DNA of 64,000 nt from Malania oleifera (lineage: Eukaryota > Streptophyta > Magnoliopsida > Santalales > Ximeniaceae), in the NCBI RefSeq assembly GCF_029873635.1, contig NC_080423.1:105381773-105445772 (forward strand), in the 5' to 3' direction. Positions within the stretch are counted from its first letter, which is position 1. Each line of letters opens with the position of its first letter. The notes beneath the pieces are model-generated. The model was not told where the DNA came from. It was given only the letters and a program-made list of their open reading frames with translations, and made no database searches. Of this stretch, positions 1 to 11,479 are shown piece after piece. The translations under genes and the position numbers were made by a program.

Positions 1-1388
1 ATTACAATCATTTATTTCAAAAGAAGGAAAATTACACAAACATAAATATCTGAAACCATACTAATATTTTTAATCAATCTTTATTTTTCTAATCCCCACC
101 CGCATGCTTGCTAAGCCTGATTCCCGACATGTCCTTCAGAGTTATCTGAAATAAAATATGATTGGGATGAGACGACGCTCAGTAAGTAAATAAGATTATT
201 ATTAGTGTGTGGCCAAAATGAGTTTTTAAAGAATTTCGTAAAACAATAATGAATACTATAACTTCAAGATTTCTTTTAGAATAAACATAAATTTAACAAT
301 TTCTGCATAAAACTTTTGTCATCAATTTCAACAGTAAATTTTTAAATCATATACTATAACTGCTAAATTAAACTTTTAACTTTAAAACTGTAAAAATATT
401 TAATGATAAACATACATATACTTTTCCTTATACGTTTTCCTTAGATCGTCATATAAGCACCAAAATGATCATTTTCACGTAAACTTACACTTTTCCTTCA
501 AATTATCAGTAACTTTGTACACGTAATTAAATATGTATAAACATATATTGTAAAAACCACCCTTAGGCCTGTTTGCCGTAAGTCATGTTTACCCCCATGA
601 CTGGGTTGTGCGGTCCGAAGACTGGACTTAGCTGGCTGGCCGACCAAACTAAATCAACGTACGTAAACTTTAAGTGAGATTTTCCTTATTAAGTCCTGGA
701 CTTAAACCAGGTGTGCACTCAGGAGAAATCTACTAACATAAATAACCACTCTGTAAACAGTGTGGGTGCACTCTGATCCGTATAAACTTTAAGCTGCGGT
801 ACCGAGCATTTATAACTTTGAACTTTCGTTGCCATAAGGGGTTTGAAAATCATCTTATTATTATTTATGCAATTTAAAATAATATCGTGAAAATCTTATC
901 TTTACTCATATTTACATAAAAAATTTAACGTAGAAATAAACTCATGCCACACAATTTTTGTGTTAAAAATATATATATAATTTTATTTTTGAATAGAAAG
1001 AAATGCTGAAAATTTACCCGAGGGGATTGGAACATTTCTTAACCCAAAAATAGATGCAAGTATATTAAAGATAGAACTGGTATAATTAAATATGCGTGAA
1101 AATAAACTCATGAAAATTTTGTGGAACTAATTGACATAATTAAAATTTACGTACAAAATAAACTTGGGTATGAATTTAAAATAAAAAGAAACTAACATAA
1201 TCAAAATTTACTTACCTTCTTCTTTTACCGTGTGCTACGAACATAATAATTATCTTTAAGAAATGAGATCGGAAAAAGTGGGTGATTAAGAATTTATTCA
1301 AAAATTCTCTCTCCACCACAAATTCTTTCACTCACTAATCCTTCTCTTCCTTGGAAAATTGTTGTGAAAAATGAAAGTTGAGAGCTCC

Positions 1389-1397
1389 CTATTTATA
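1389..1397 (-). promoter_or_regulatory. LTR TATA box
   Basis: CTATTTATA on the top strand is TATAAATAG on the minus strand. The same sequence stands at the same relative place in the LTRs at 9546-11479 and 12581-16764, so it is likely the core promoter of the LTR. Confidence 0.55.
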
Positions 1398-1736
1398 GGA
1401 AAATTTTGGGGAAGAAATAGAATTTATAAAAGTGTGGGGAGATGGGTGAAATTAAAATTTTAAAAATTAAAGAATGGGCAAGGGATGGGCAAGGTATGGG
1501 TTGAGTATGGGATGGGGATGGAGGCCATGTGGGGGTGCTTGCCACCATTCCCATTAAATAAATTTTTAATTAATCACTTACCTAATTAATTAATCAATTA
1601 GTTAATTAATTATTTTATTATTTTTCTTAATCATTATTATCATTATTATTATCATTGTTATTACTTTTAAACTATTTTGAGTATTTATTTATTTTATTAT
1701 TTATTTTTGAACAAGAATTAAATTTGAATTTTGAAA

Positions 1737-2170
1737 ACTCATGTGGGCCCCATACGGTCTTGTGGGCCCCACACAACTTCGAGACCCGAATGGATCCTAC
1801 GTAACTCGAATAATTCTTATACGATTTTATGCATCCTAAATAGCTTTGAGACTCGTGTAAACCTCCATACGGCTTCGGGACTCATGTGGGCCCCACACAG
1901 TCTTGTGGGCCCCGCATAGGATACCTATATTATTATTATTTTATCATATATTTCTTCAAATTATATCAGTTAAAACATTGTTTTATGTACTCATTTACGT
2001 ATATAAACAGTGTCTTGTGGCTCCGGGACTCATGTGGACCCCACATAGTCTTGTGGGCCCCACATATGATACCTATATTATTATTATCTTATTATGTATT
2101 TCTACAAATTATGTCTGTCAAAACACTATGTATATATACTTATTTAAATGTACAAATAGTGTCTATCCTG
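1737..2170. repeat. Three-copy tandem repeat, ~145 bp period, inside the LTR
   Basis: The phrase ACTCATGTGG(G/A)CCCCA recurs at about 1739, 1881 and 2029. Each is followed by a CTTGTGGGCCCC block. The last two copies (period 148) also share the AT-rich tail with ACCTATATTATTATTATT. GGGCCC palindromes occur in every unit. In the minus-strand LTR these repeats fall upstream of its TATA box, where U3 enhancers normally sit. Confidence 0.8.
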
Positions 2171-2506
2171 TTTATCCTATGAAATTCCATTTTGACCAGG
2201 CCGACCTCCAGGGAGCGACTGAGCCGCAATGGTCTCTGAGCACTCGCTAAGACAAGGTCTTTCTTAGGCATCAAACATGGAATCAAGGATCCTACAGAAA
2301 AACACTTCTGTATTGATATTAACTTAATGACTATTTTTATTATTTTATTATTATTGTACTTTAATCATATATATATATTTTTGGGTCATCACAATTAATG
2401 TGCATTTGTAATACATGTGTAGTAACCCAAAAAAAAATAAAATTAAGATTAATTATTACTTAATTAATTATTAAATTAAATTAATTAAATTAAGTAAAAT
2501 GATGAT

Positions 2507-2539
<33 letters not shown>

Positions 2540-3646
2540 ATAAGTATATAATATAATATTATTATAATATATAATAAAGTAAAAGTAACCTCAGAAAGCT
2601 TGAGAGCTTCCTGAGACGTGCAACTAGACCTGGGAAAGTGGATCGGGTTAGTTTATCCGTGGCGGATAAGGCGGATTATTGGGTGAAAAAATTATAATCC
2701 ATATTCGACTCGTTTAAGTAGCAGATTATGCGGTTTTGGGTCGGATAATTCATGGTGGATGGGCGGATAATCCGCCATTCTCAAATATAATTTTATTAAT
2801 AATTTATTTTTTTGTCATAATAATTTAAATTGTATACGATAACTTGCGATTAGTTTATGTATTAACTTTTTTAGTAACTATATCAATCATTCAATCATTT
2901 ATACTAATTAACAACTCCTAATTCATGCAAATAAAACTGTAAGCAATAAAACATAATAAATTAATCCCAATCCAACTCAAAATAGAAACTCAAACCATGT
3001 GACTCGTGTGAGTCTAAAATCTAAACATTATAATTGTTCTTAAAGCATGTGAGTTTCTTTAAATACAACTATTTTCAAATCGTGTGAATCTCTCAAAGTA
3101 AAACTATTAACAAACTAATAAAATCTCAATTCATCCTTCAAATAACTTCAAAATCACTTGAATGCCTTGAATTAATTGAAATGCTTTCATTTGTGACATC
3201 AAAGCTTTCATCTTCTTCTCCTTGTGTGCCTATCATGAAAGAATTCAAAATATAATTTAAATTATGAATCGAATAACATAAATTGAACTTATTAATTAGC
3301 ATCTCAAAAGTTACAAGTTATAAAACTGGAAAAAAAAATTACAAATAATTTATTCAACACTACAAGTTAAACAACAAATAAATAATAATTTATTGACTAC
3401 ATAATTTTCAAAGATAAATAGAAGCACTAGCTGCGCAGCCTATGCTAGTATAGTAATATTCAAATAAAGTCAAACAGAGTAAGATGATACACTAGATGAG
3501 ATACGACCTGCTCTTTCAGCTTGAGCAATATCTTTAGCAAGTTCTTCCTTATCTACAAAATCTTCAACTGCATTCAAAATTCAAAAGATAAATAAATAAA
3601 TAAATATTGCATAATACATAGTAATTATAATAACATAGAAATATAA

Positions 3647-5814
3647 TTAAATAAGCATACTTCCTCGACTATACAACCAATCACGAGTTAAAATGATAGT
3701 TTCAGCATTATCAGGCGTAAGAGAACTACGTGACATATTTATCACTTTTCCTCCAATACTAAATGTTGATTCCAATGCAACAGTTGATATTAGAATTAAT
3801 AAGATATCTCTTGCCATTCGAGAAAGAATCGGATACCTATATTTATGACTCATCCAAAATTCCAAAGTATCAAATTCTTTATCACAATCAACCATCCGCT
3901 CTCTAAAAAACATTTCTAGTTCTGACATTGGAGCTTCTCTGTCTTCATTAGCAAAAGCTTTAAAACCCTAAAAACAAGTATATAACAATAGAAATATAAA
4001 CATTTTATAGATGTATAATAAAAGTAAAGTAAAATTTGTACTTATAAAAACATTTTACTTTTAGTGTCACATGAACTGATGTTGCAATAGTTGTCATATG
4101 ACCACGATCATGACTAGTAGTTGCTTCAAAGGAAGGCATTTTCTTAGAAGTCAAAGGGGAGTAGTGCTTCACATACTCATCGAAAAGAGAATGCATCTCA
4201 TGTTGGATATCATTTACTCAATCTTTCCAAGACATTGGTTGCACTTATTTTAAACAAAAAGATACAAATTGTATCTTGGAACGAGAATCCAGAATAACAG
4301 CCATTGCCAAAATTTTACTATAATCTAACCAGTATTTGTCAAATTTCCCTTGCATTTGACTAGCCACGTTCCTTAAAAAGACATCATTACCCAATGCTGT
4401 ATTAAGTAAAGTTACTTATACCTTCCATACTCCTTGAAAGTACAAATTCGCAGTTGGATAAGATGTCATAGAAAAAAGATTTGTCAAGTCATAAAAAACC
4501 TTCAAGAAACTAGCAATTTTCTCAATTTCCTTCCATTCATCATCATTTGGGCAAAACTTGAAATTCTCCTTACTAAACTTGAATTAGCAAATTGCATCTC
4601 TTTAGTACAAAACATTTTCAAGCATCATATAAGTAAAATTCCACCTAGTAGGACAATCTTGACGAAATCTTCTCACACGTGGCACTCTCACCTTTTCACA
4701 ACATTCATGAAATCTAAACTTTCGATGTTGTGAGTGCTTCACCTATTTGACATAATCTCGTATTTTATCTACAGCCAAATGAGATAATTTTAGGCCATCT
4801 TGGACAATGAGATTTAATATGTGAGTGCAACAACAAACATGAAAAAACTTTCCTTCCCTTACCAAAGCATTTTTCAAGTTTATATTAGACTTCAAAAACT
4901 CTACAAAACAGTCATTGGATGCAGCATTGTCCAATGTTATGAAAAATAGCTTCTTGTCTATATCCCAATTCACCAAAAGTCTATGACTTTGTTACTAAGT
5001 GCTAGACCAGTGTGTGGAGGAGGCATGCTTGAAAAACTCAATACTTTCTTCCGAAACTTCCAATTTTTATCCACAAAATGTGCAATTAAACATAAATAGC
5101 CATCAGTATTTAATGAAGTCCATAAGTCTGAAGTAAGAGAAAGTCTACTATAATTATTCAACAGAAGTTCACGAATGTGCTCTTTTTGATTGAAAAAACC
5201 CTCATAACATAAGCTTTTGTAGTATTTCTTGTCACAAATTTTGTCTATGGATTTAATTCTAAAGCCCATTCATGAATTCCTTCATACTCAATAAAAGAAA
5301 ATGACAAATTGTGTCTCACAATTGCTATTGCCAACTTCCTACGTTGTACAGTTTGATCAAGTTTTCGTGTATGCAAAGACAACTTTCCATCACCTTGACT
5401 CATTAGCATTTGTTTCATATCATTATTTTTCTTTTCCATGCATTTTTTTATATGACAATGTAAGTTTGATGTCCGAGAGTTCTTACTATGGTAGAGATAT
5501 TTCTTAGGACAATACTTACATTGAGCATATTGTTTATCTCTACTTTTAATCAACTCAAAATATGTCCAAATACTAGATGTTTTTTTCCTAACTCTTTTTA
5601 CTCATGGAGTTGTTTCTTTTGTAGGTTCTGTGTTTGATGAATCTAGCAACTGAACTTCTTCTTCACTTATTTCATCATTTTGATCAATTGAATTCGCTAT
5701 TGACTGAGACATTTTTTTCCTAAATCCTTGTAATGCACTGCAAAAAATTAAGAAATGGGAGTAAATGTTATTATTGCCCAGCGAAGGATTAAATTCATCT
5801 TGAAACAGAAACAA
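3647..5814 (-). pseudogene. hAT transposase, BED zinc finger type, decayed
   Basis: Minus-strand pieces follow the order of a plant hAT (RICESLEEPER/ZBED-like) transposase. A BED-finger region at about 5553-5440 shows CKYC followed by HCHIKKC. A helical region is next (5440-5245). The start of the RNase H-like fold is at 5269-4970 (SLTSDLWTSLNTDGYLCLIAHF), continuing at 4976-4743 (FFITLDNAASNDCFVEFL, CCCTHILNLIVQDGL). A linker follows (4196-4005), then the C-terminal dimerisation domain at 3928-3647 (YPILSRMARDILLILIS, ALESTFSIGGKVI). The pieces lie in different frames: the 5553-5245 and 5269-4970 frames overlap, and the stretch 4740-4200 is badly eroded. A full family member is about 650-700 residues. 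No intact product is possible from this copy. Confidence 0.88.
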
Positions 5815-6375
5815 TGCTACTATGCAGGCCTACAACAATAGCAATGTAAAGATGTCAAAGTATTTAAAATGACAAAGGCCTACAACAATAGCAATGCACA
5901 GATGTCAAAGTATTTAACAAAACAAATAATGTAGTTGCTAGAAGTATTGGCTTAGACCTAAAAATTCATATTTTCACTAGCCTCCACTAACTTGAACATT
6001 TGTTTGTTTTTCCAAATTTCAAATATTTATTGCCTTGTTAATTGTTTGAAAAAAGATTTCGAATTAGTAATTAAGTTGGTTACAGCTGTACCCATTAATT
6101 TATCAATGAAAAAGTGGAAAATACTTGTATAAATATGATAGTACAATTTTTCCTCATAAAAGAGAGAATATTTTGAAGAAATTTCCCCAGTGAAGTTTTG
6201 CAACTGCAAGTCTTGAATTTTGTGGAAGGAAATTTGTTGCTATTCTATGATGCTCAATTAACTGGTTAGGTCTTCTACAAAATTTTAATTTCCATAGCAG
6301 CTTCACTTTATTCTACCATGTACATAATATTGTAATACATATACATATACATATAGCAGCTCCTACAGCTCCACT

Positions 6376-6690
6376 TTATTCCTCTTGGTTCACCCACCCC
6401 TGAAGCACAACCCCTTTGTTCTTGGTTCTCTCAAAAAACGAGCTTCCTAGCAACTTTATTATTTCTTCCTTGTCATCTTTATCAACTTTAATGGTCTTAA
6501 GAACCCACAAGAATCTGCAATTGCTTCTCTCCAACCCATCTCCTAGTTCTTTTATTTGCTCCTTTGACATGGCAGTTCTACTCCCAAAGCTTATGTACAC
6601 TACTGATTGTGTTGGTTGCTTGTCTATCCATGGAACTTGTCGAGTTCCATATTGTGAATCAGTGATAACAAAATTCAAAATGGTGGACAC
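6376..6690 (-). pseudogene. UGT708-like UDP-glycosyltransferase fragment captured in the hAT element
   Basis: A 104-residue open frame matches the middle of plant family-1 UDP-glycosyltransferases: [20 protein letters not shown], then [23 protein letters not shown], and [10 protein letters not shown], which is the start of the PSPG nucleotide-sugar box. The frame stops right after GWVNQEE, so the HCGWNS core of the box and the whole C-terminus are missing, as is the acceptor-binding N-terminal half. The wording resembles flavonoid C-glycosyltransferases (UGT708) as I remember them; the subfamily is less sure than the family. It has the same orientation as the transposase and lies upstream of it, between the terminal repeats. 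It could be expressed as part of a chimeric transcript but cannot encode an active enzyme. Confidence 0.85.
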
Positions 6691-6859
6691 TGGACATGGA
6701 TGGCTTCACTCTTCTGGAGATTATAGGCCTTGAAATGGACATCCCAGACTCCTAATGGCTAGTAGTTAGTAAGTTTAAAATCATTAATCATATATGCATA
6801 TATTCACTAATTATTATATGCTTCTGTTTTTCAATTCTTGATCATAATATTTTGACAAA

Positions 6860-6864
<5 letters not shown>

Positions 6865-6896
<32 letters not shown>
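6865..6896. repeat. (AT)n microsatellite
   Basis: An uninterrupted AT dinucleotide run of 32 bases, inside the hAT element next to the GC-rich segment. Confidence 0.95.
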
Positions 6897-6899
<3 letters not shown>

Positions 6900-7340
6900 T
6901 GTTGTCAAATGTCGGCATAAAGAGTGGAGCTCAGAGTCGGGACTACCTTCTAAGTTCTGAAGCCCCCTCGGATAGAGGAGATGAAGAACACCTGCATGTT
7001 CTGAATAAAGGTCTTGCCGGTTCGAAGCGTTGAAGAAGAACTCACGAAGCTCCTGCTGATTCGAAGGATCGAAGAGACACACGAAGGGCCAGAGACTCGG
7101 AGGGCCGAGGCCCTTCGAAGGGTCGAAGACTCGGAGGGCAGAGGGCTTCAAAGGGTCGAAGAAGAAGGGTCTCTCACTCTCTTGTCTCTCATGCGGCTGC
7201 CAACTGGTTCTCCTTCTCTGAGTCTCTATTGGCTGAGACCCGAGAGGGGCGTGCCACGTGCAGGCCATGTGGGCACTTGGGCCTTTAGGCTTTGGGCAGT
7301 GCCGCAGTGGGCTGGCTTAATATACTATAGAGGGTAGAGT
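6900..7340. other. GC-rich segment of unknown origin inside the hAT element
   Basis: About 430 bp with base composition quite unlike the surrounding AT-rich DNA. It contains repeated TCGAAG, GGTCGAAGA and CTCGGAGGGC words, often in pairs. Open frames exist on both strands (7014-7337 +, 6831-7268 -), but they are low-complexity and resemble no protein I recognise, so I do not call a gene. It may be a second captured fragment or a separate insertion. Confidence 0.5.
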
Positions 7341-7571
7341 AGTGGGCTTTTATGGGTTAATTAATATTTAATAATGTAAGCAGGTTGGCGGATATCCGCC
7401 GGATAAACCCAACCCAACCAGCTAAGGGGCCGAAAATGAAAATGAAAACTCATATTTGACTCATTTAGCAAATTGATGATTATGAGTCGGTTAAAACGAG
7501 TCGAATACGGTTCGGATTAACGGATTTTTATCAATTTTTCCAAGTCTACGTGCAACCCCCCAGACACTCAT

Positions 7572-7621
7572 CTCTCTCCACACACACACACACACTCTCT
7601 CTCCCTCTCTCTCTCTCTCTT
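7572..7621. repeat. Compound CA/CT microsatellite in LTR leader
   Basis: CTCTCTCC(AC)nTCTCTCTCC(CT)n lies just inside the LTR after the hAT insertion. CT-rich runs at this place are shared with the LTRs at 46564 and 47432. Confidence 0.85.
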
Positions 7622-10600
7622 CATCCGTAAGTCCAATCGAAAAACGAACACCACCACGAGGCCCGACTTCGATCCTGAGCAAATTAATCGGAGCAGATTT
7701 TAGGTTTGGGCTTCCTAGGCACTACTCCAGGGTCAAGGTAAAAGGAATAAATTATGTCAGAAATTTTTATAATTTAACTGATTAAATTATAATATGAGAT
7801 TACAAAAATTATATACACGTTTTTATGAATATTCTGGCATATGGAAATTGGATTTTGGATTATTATTATTATTATTATGAGTTAATTAAATTGGTGTTTA
7901 TGAGTTTAGAGATTTTATAATAATTGTTATTTTAAAGTTGAACTAATTGAATTAAAGTATTTGATTTATGGATTGTTGTAGTAGATATTTTGAATGATTT
8001 AACCGGTTAAAATTATTGGTTTGATTTATTATACGTATTTTGTAAATAATTAAAGTGAGTAGGGTTAGTTAGCTCCGTTTTTCCTTTAAATACATATTTT
8101 GAGTTAAATAAATGGTGGACATAATTAAACCTATATTTTCGGTAAAACAGATATTGGGTATAAAATGACCTGTTTTACAGTAGTTTATATAATTATAAGA
8201 AACACTCAAATCGCATGACATGAGAAGGAATTATATTGCTTAATTAAAGTTATGAGTTTATGGTTTGATATAATGATATACTGGAAATGTATTGATAATA
8301 TATTATTTTCTGAAATTGTTGAAAATAATGCATGTATAGTAAATAATTATGGTGACGTATAGACCACGAGTATTGTTAAATTGTAATGTATGGTTTAAGA
8401 ACTCCGATGGACCATAGATCACTCCGTACCGCAACTACAACAATGAAGAGCTTAGTGCAATCACACATCTCTGAGAGAGAGTGTTGATATTGAATAGTCG
8501 ATTGGGCCAGTGAAGTGTAGAGTTCCCACTTGGAGTCTAGACCGGTTATGCGATGGTCATTCGTACTAGCAGATGTACAGTATAATTGACTTAGCTTGGT
8601 GGCAGGCCGACTAGGGCTAAATCCAGCCTACAAGCCACACAACCTGTCATGGGGGGAAGCATGTCGTTTATCCATTCGGGAGTGAGTTCTTATATTCATA
8701 TTTGTAGATAAAACCAAAGTATAACAGATTAAAGTATATGAAAACAATGCATATTTAACAGAGTATAACAGAGCAAAGTATTCAAGAGATTACAATTCAC
8801 ATAGTATAATTGCAAAATATTTACAGTATACAACTTAAACCCTTGGCAGAGAGTTTACTTTGACCCATTTACACAAAATATTACAAAATAAAAATACATT
8901 TAATATTTTGCTATAATTAACTTTCATTTACAAACTATAACTCACACCTATATAAATACTAGAAACTGTAAGCTAAATGGGGAAGGTTACAAAAGGTATC
9001 AAAGCAAAGAGGCGTTACATGTTATGGGCTTGTAATCTCCTTAAGTCTCGGGAACTTTCGCTTTTAAATGATGTTGCACTCGTGAATACATTCTATAAGT
9101 GTTTTAACAGTTGTTGTCTTTTAACAAATTGTTATATTTTGTATACACTAAACTCATTGGCCACACACTGATGATAATTTATTCCATCCTTATTAAGAAG
9201 TGTCTCACCCTATCATACAACTTATTTTTCAGGACCGTATCGTGATCAAGCCTAATGAGCTCCAGAGTGGGGTGATAGTATAACTTAGAGTGAGTGGTTT
9301 GTAGAACTCAAATATATTTTGTTTATTTTATTTTTTGGTTGTGTAATATAAATAGAATGATGCATTTTTTTGGGTTGTATAAATTAGTACTCTAGTATTT
9401 TATTTGAGAATGTTTAATTATATTTCTCTGCCTGGATGATATTTATGGTATCAGAAATCGGTGAATATAACACATGACACCCTAGGCACGACTTAGCAGG
9501 TTTGGGGTATTACAACATGACTATCACATTAATTTATGCTAAAATTGTAACGACCTACTTAATTTTCATGTTTTGTTTTTTTTTATTTTATTTTTTTTTA
9601 ATTTTATACTATGATATTCTATATGCTCTGATACCATACTGGGGGTAAACCCAATCATTAACCTAAGCAGTGAGAAGCAGAAATCACATAGACATGACCA
9701 TATGAAAAAATATATATATACAATACCAATACCAGAGTACTAACATGTTTCCCCAAAATATACACATATATCTGTTCCCTAAAATACCCTCAACTATACT
9801 GGGATGTACAAAAATCCTCCACAATACTCACTTCACTGACAGGGCACTACTGAAGCCCCTCTATCTGCGAGTCTGGTTTGCTCGCCTACCTGGATCACCT
9901 GAAAAATGATTCAACACTGGGATGAGCTAATGTTCAATAAAACGAAATATGCTATCACTAGTGTGTGGCAAATAAGCTACAATATTATGAAAATCTATTT
10001 TCATATAATCATGTATACTGAATATGTAAATACAGTTTAAGTAGTAAAATCCACCACCCCTTTCCATGTTACTTAACATAATAGTATTGAAGATTACTAT
10101 TCAAAATACTTCTAGTATGAGTAAGTATGTTCTCTGTTTCTGTAAATCTGTACATACGTAATAGTAACTGAAAATTTTCCCTGTAGATAATTGTGTGTCA
10201 TGATTTAACCCCCCATGACAAGGTTGTGCGGCCCGTAGGCGGGATTTACCTTGGCTGGCCAACCGGGAATAAATCACTATACTCTATCGGTCTGATCTGC
10301 CCACCTCAACTCATATCTGATGGGGAGTCTGTCCACGTCAAGGGCCTAGGTGATCGACCTACTACCACGTATTATCTAAATAGGTGATTGCACTCATAAC
10401 ATAACATAAAATTTGTAGCAACGATACCGTGCTCTGTAACTGCATAGTCCAACAGGGTCTGATATTATATAATATATTTCTATATACAGCTATCTGATTT
10501 ACCATGATTCTGAAATAACCGTAATTACCATGATACTGAATAAACTGTAACTGTAATCCATATGTCATAGTACTGAGAACTGTATATTCATAACACTGAG

Positions 10601-11181
10601 AACTGCATAATCATAATACTGAAATTCGTATAATCATGGTACTATAATTCGTATAATCATGGTACTGGAATTCGTAAAATCATGGTACTAAAATTCATAA
10701 ATCATATCTCCATACTATACTCATATTCTCAAGTCACACCATACTTTAATACATAATTTTCATAATTTAATAAACTATATAATATTTCAAAATTTCCTAA
10801 CATAACATAATTCCCTTACCTGACTACTGAAAAACCTCTATAGTATACTAGCCTAACACCCCCAGGGCCTCCTACATAATACCCTGAAAACAACGTTTTC
10901 CAGAACAGAATATCAGTATTTATTCGCCTACATCATTTCCTATAACTGTTAGAAGGTCAAAAATGGGTTACAAGGCCTTACCCTGAATTTGGGATGAAAT
11001 CCAATTTCGTTTCACCAATGATCCGCTCCAGCAGACTTGCAGAGAACTTCGTCAGGAGCGTCGTGGTGACTTCGGGTCATCGATCCGATGACTAACGGGG
11101 CCAAAATCGAAGAGAGAAGTGAGAGGGGACGTAGGAGAGAGAGAGAGAGGCGTTGAAAATGATAAAAATCCCGATTTTTCA

Positions 11182-11190
11182 CTATTTATA
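11182..11190 (-). promoter_or_regulatory. LTR TATA box
   Basis: CTATTTATA on the top strand, which is TATAAATAG in LTR orientation. It lies just downstream, in LTR sense, of the palindrome cluster. Confidence 0.55.
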
Positions 11191-11196
11191 GGGTCA

Positions 11197-11399
11197 GATT
11201 CGTCAATGAGACACGTCACCTCGTCAACGAGTCCTTCATTAAATTCGTCGATGAAACCCTGTATTCGTCAACGAAATTCAGAGCAGCCCAAACCTTGTGC
11301 TCGGTATATTCTCATTGACGAAACTCTGTATTCGTCGACGAATTCCCTGGCAATTCCTTGAAATTATTATTATCTCCAAAATGCGATGTCATCGACGAA
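11197..11399. promoter_or_regulatory. Array of TCGTCGACGA-type palindromes in LTR U3
   Basis: About seven matches to TCGTC(G/A)A(C/T)GA in 200 bp, including the perfect palindrome TCGTCGACGA. They sit upstream of the TATA box of the minus-strand LTR and look like a repeated binding site. Confidence 0.6.
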
Positions 11400-11479
11400 G
11401 TCTACTGCTTCCTTCTATTCCTGTTTCCATTTTCCTCCTTCTGTATTATTAAAATAATATTATTCTTTGGGTCACTACA

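Larger units (their letters stand above)
1..2393 (-). mobile_element. LTR-retrotransposon solo LTR (partial, runs off left edge)
   Basis: Fossil LTR on the minus strand. Its 5' end lies at 2393, where the top strand reads TTTTTGGGTCATCACA, the reverse complement of the TGTGATGACCC start typical of this family. Three landmarks shared with the other LTRs in this window are present in the expected order: a reversed TATA box (1389-1397), a reversed splice-donor-like CTTAC motif near 1210, and the conserved 'catgactgggttgtgcgg' block near 594-612. The far end is outside the window, so no target duplication can be checked. No internal coding region is seen. Probably Ty3/Gypsy by LTR length and termini, but that is inference. 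Confidence 0.7.
2625..7548 (-). mobile_element. hAT DNA transposon (4.9 kb), degraded
   Basis: The ends are TAGACCTGGGAAA (2625) and its near reverse complement TTTTTCCAAGTCTA (ending 7548). They are flanked by a perfect 8-bp target duplication CGTGCAAC (2617-2624 and 7549-7556), the size characteristic of hAT. Subterminal regions on both sides are rich in GGCGGATAA/CCGCC motifs, as expected for transposase binding. Transposase remnants run on the minus strand (3647-5814). A glycosyltransferase fragment (6376-6690) and a GC-rich segment (6900-7340) lie between the 5' terminal repeat and the transposase. The element sits inside an older solo LTR. It is not autonomous now, because its transposase is split over several frames. 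Confidence 0.93.
2418..9514 (+). mobile_element. Solo LTR split by a hAT transposon; target duplication ACATG
   Basis: Fossil LTR starting TGTAGTAACCC at 2418 and ending GGTATTACA at 9514. It is flanked by a perfect 5-bp duplication ACATG (2413-2417 and 9515-9519). Without the hAT insertion (2625-7548) and its 8-bp duplication the LTR is about 2.2 kb, like its relatives. The right-hand part carries the family's CT/CA-rich leader, a GTCAAGGTAAAAGG motif near 7731 and the conserved 'ccacacaacctgtcatgg' block near 8635. There is no internal region, so it is a solo LTR left by recombination. Confidence 0.85.
9546..11479 (-). mobile_element. Solo LTR, target duplication AAAAT
   Basis: Fossil LTR of 1934 bp. 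The top strand starts TGTAACGACC and ends GGGTCACTACA, and it is flanked by a perfect 5-bp duplication AAAAT (9541-9545 and 11480-11484). Reading on the minus strand there is a cluster of TCGTCGACGA-like palindromes (11197-11399), then a TATA box (11182-11190), a GA/CT-rich leader, a conserved 'aaattgg atttcatccc' stretch with a GGTAAG donor-like motif, and the family's 'gttgtgcggcccgtagg' block near 10223. No internal region. Only 31 bp separate it from the LTR ending at 9514. Confidence 0.88.

Noticed and set aside
1903-2250. Open frame of 115 codons in the left LTR
   Set aside because: It runs through the GGGCCC tandem repeats and AT-rich DNA, has no domain, and overlaps other frames equally long.
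6831-7268. Open frame of 145 codons on the minus strand in the hAT element
   Set aside because: It comes from a repetitive GC-rich segment and ends in an AT microsatellite translated as alternating Ile and Tyr. There is no family likeness, and the opposite strand is open as well.
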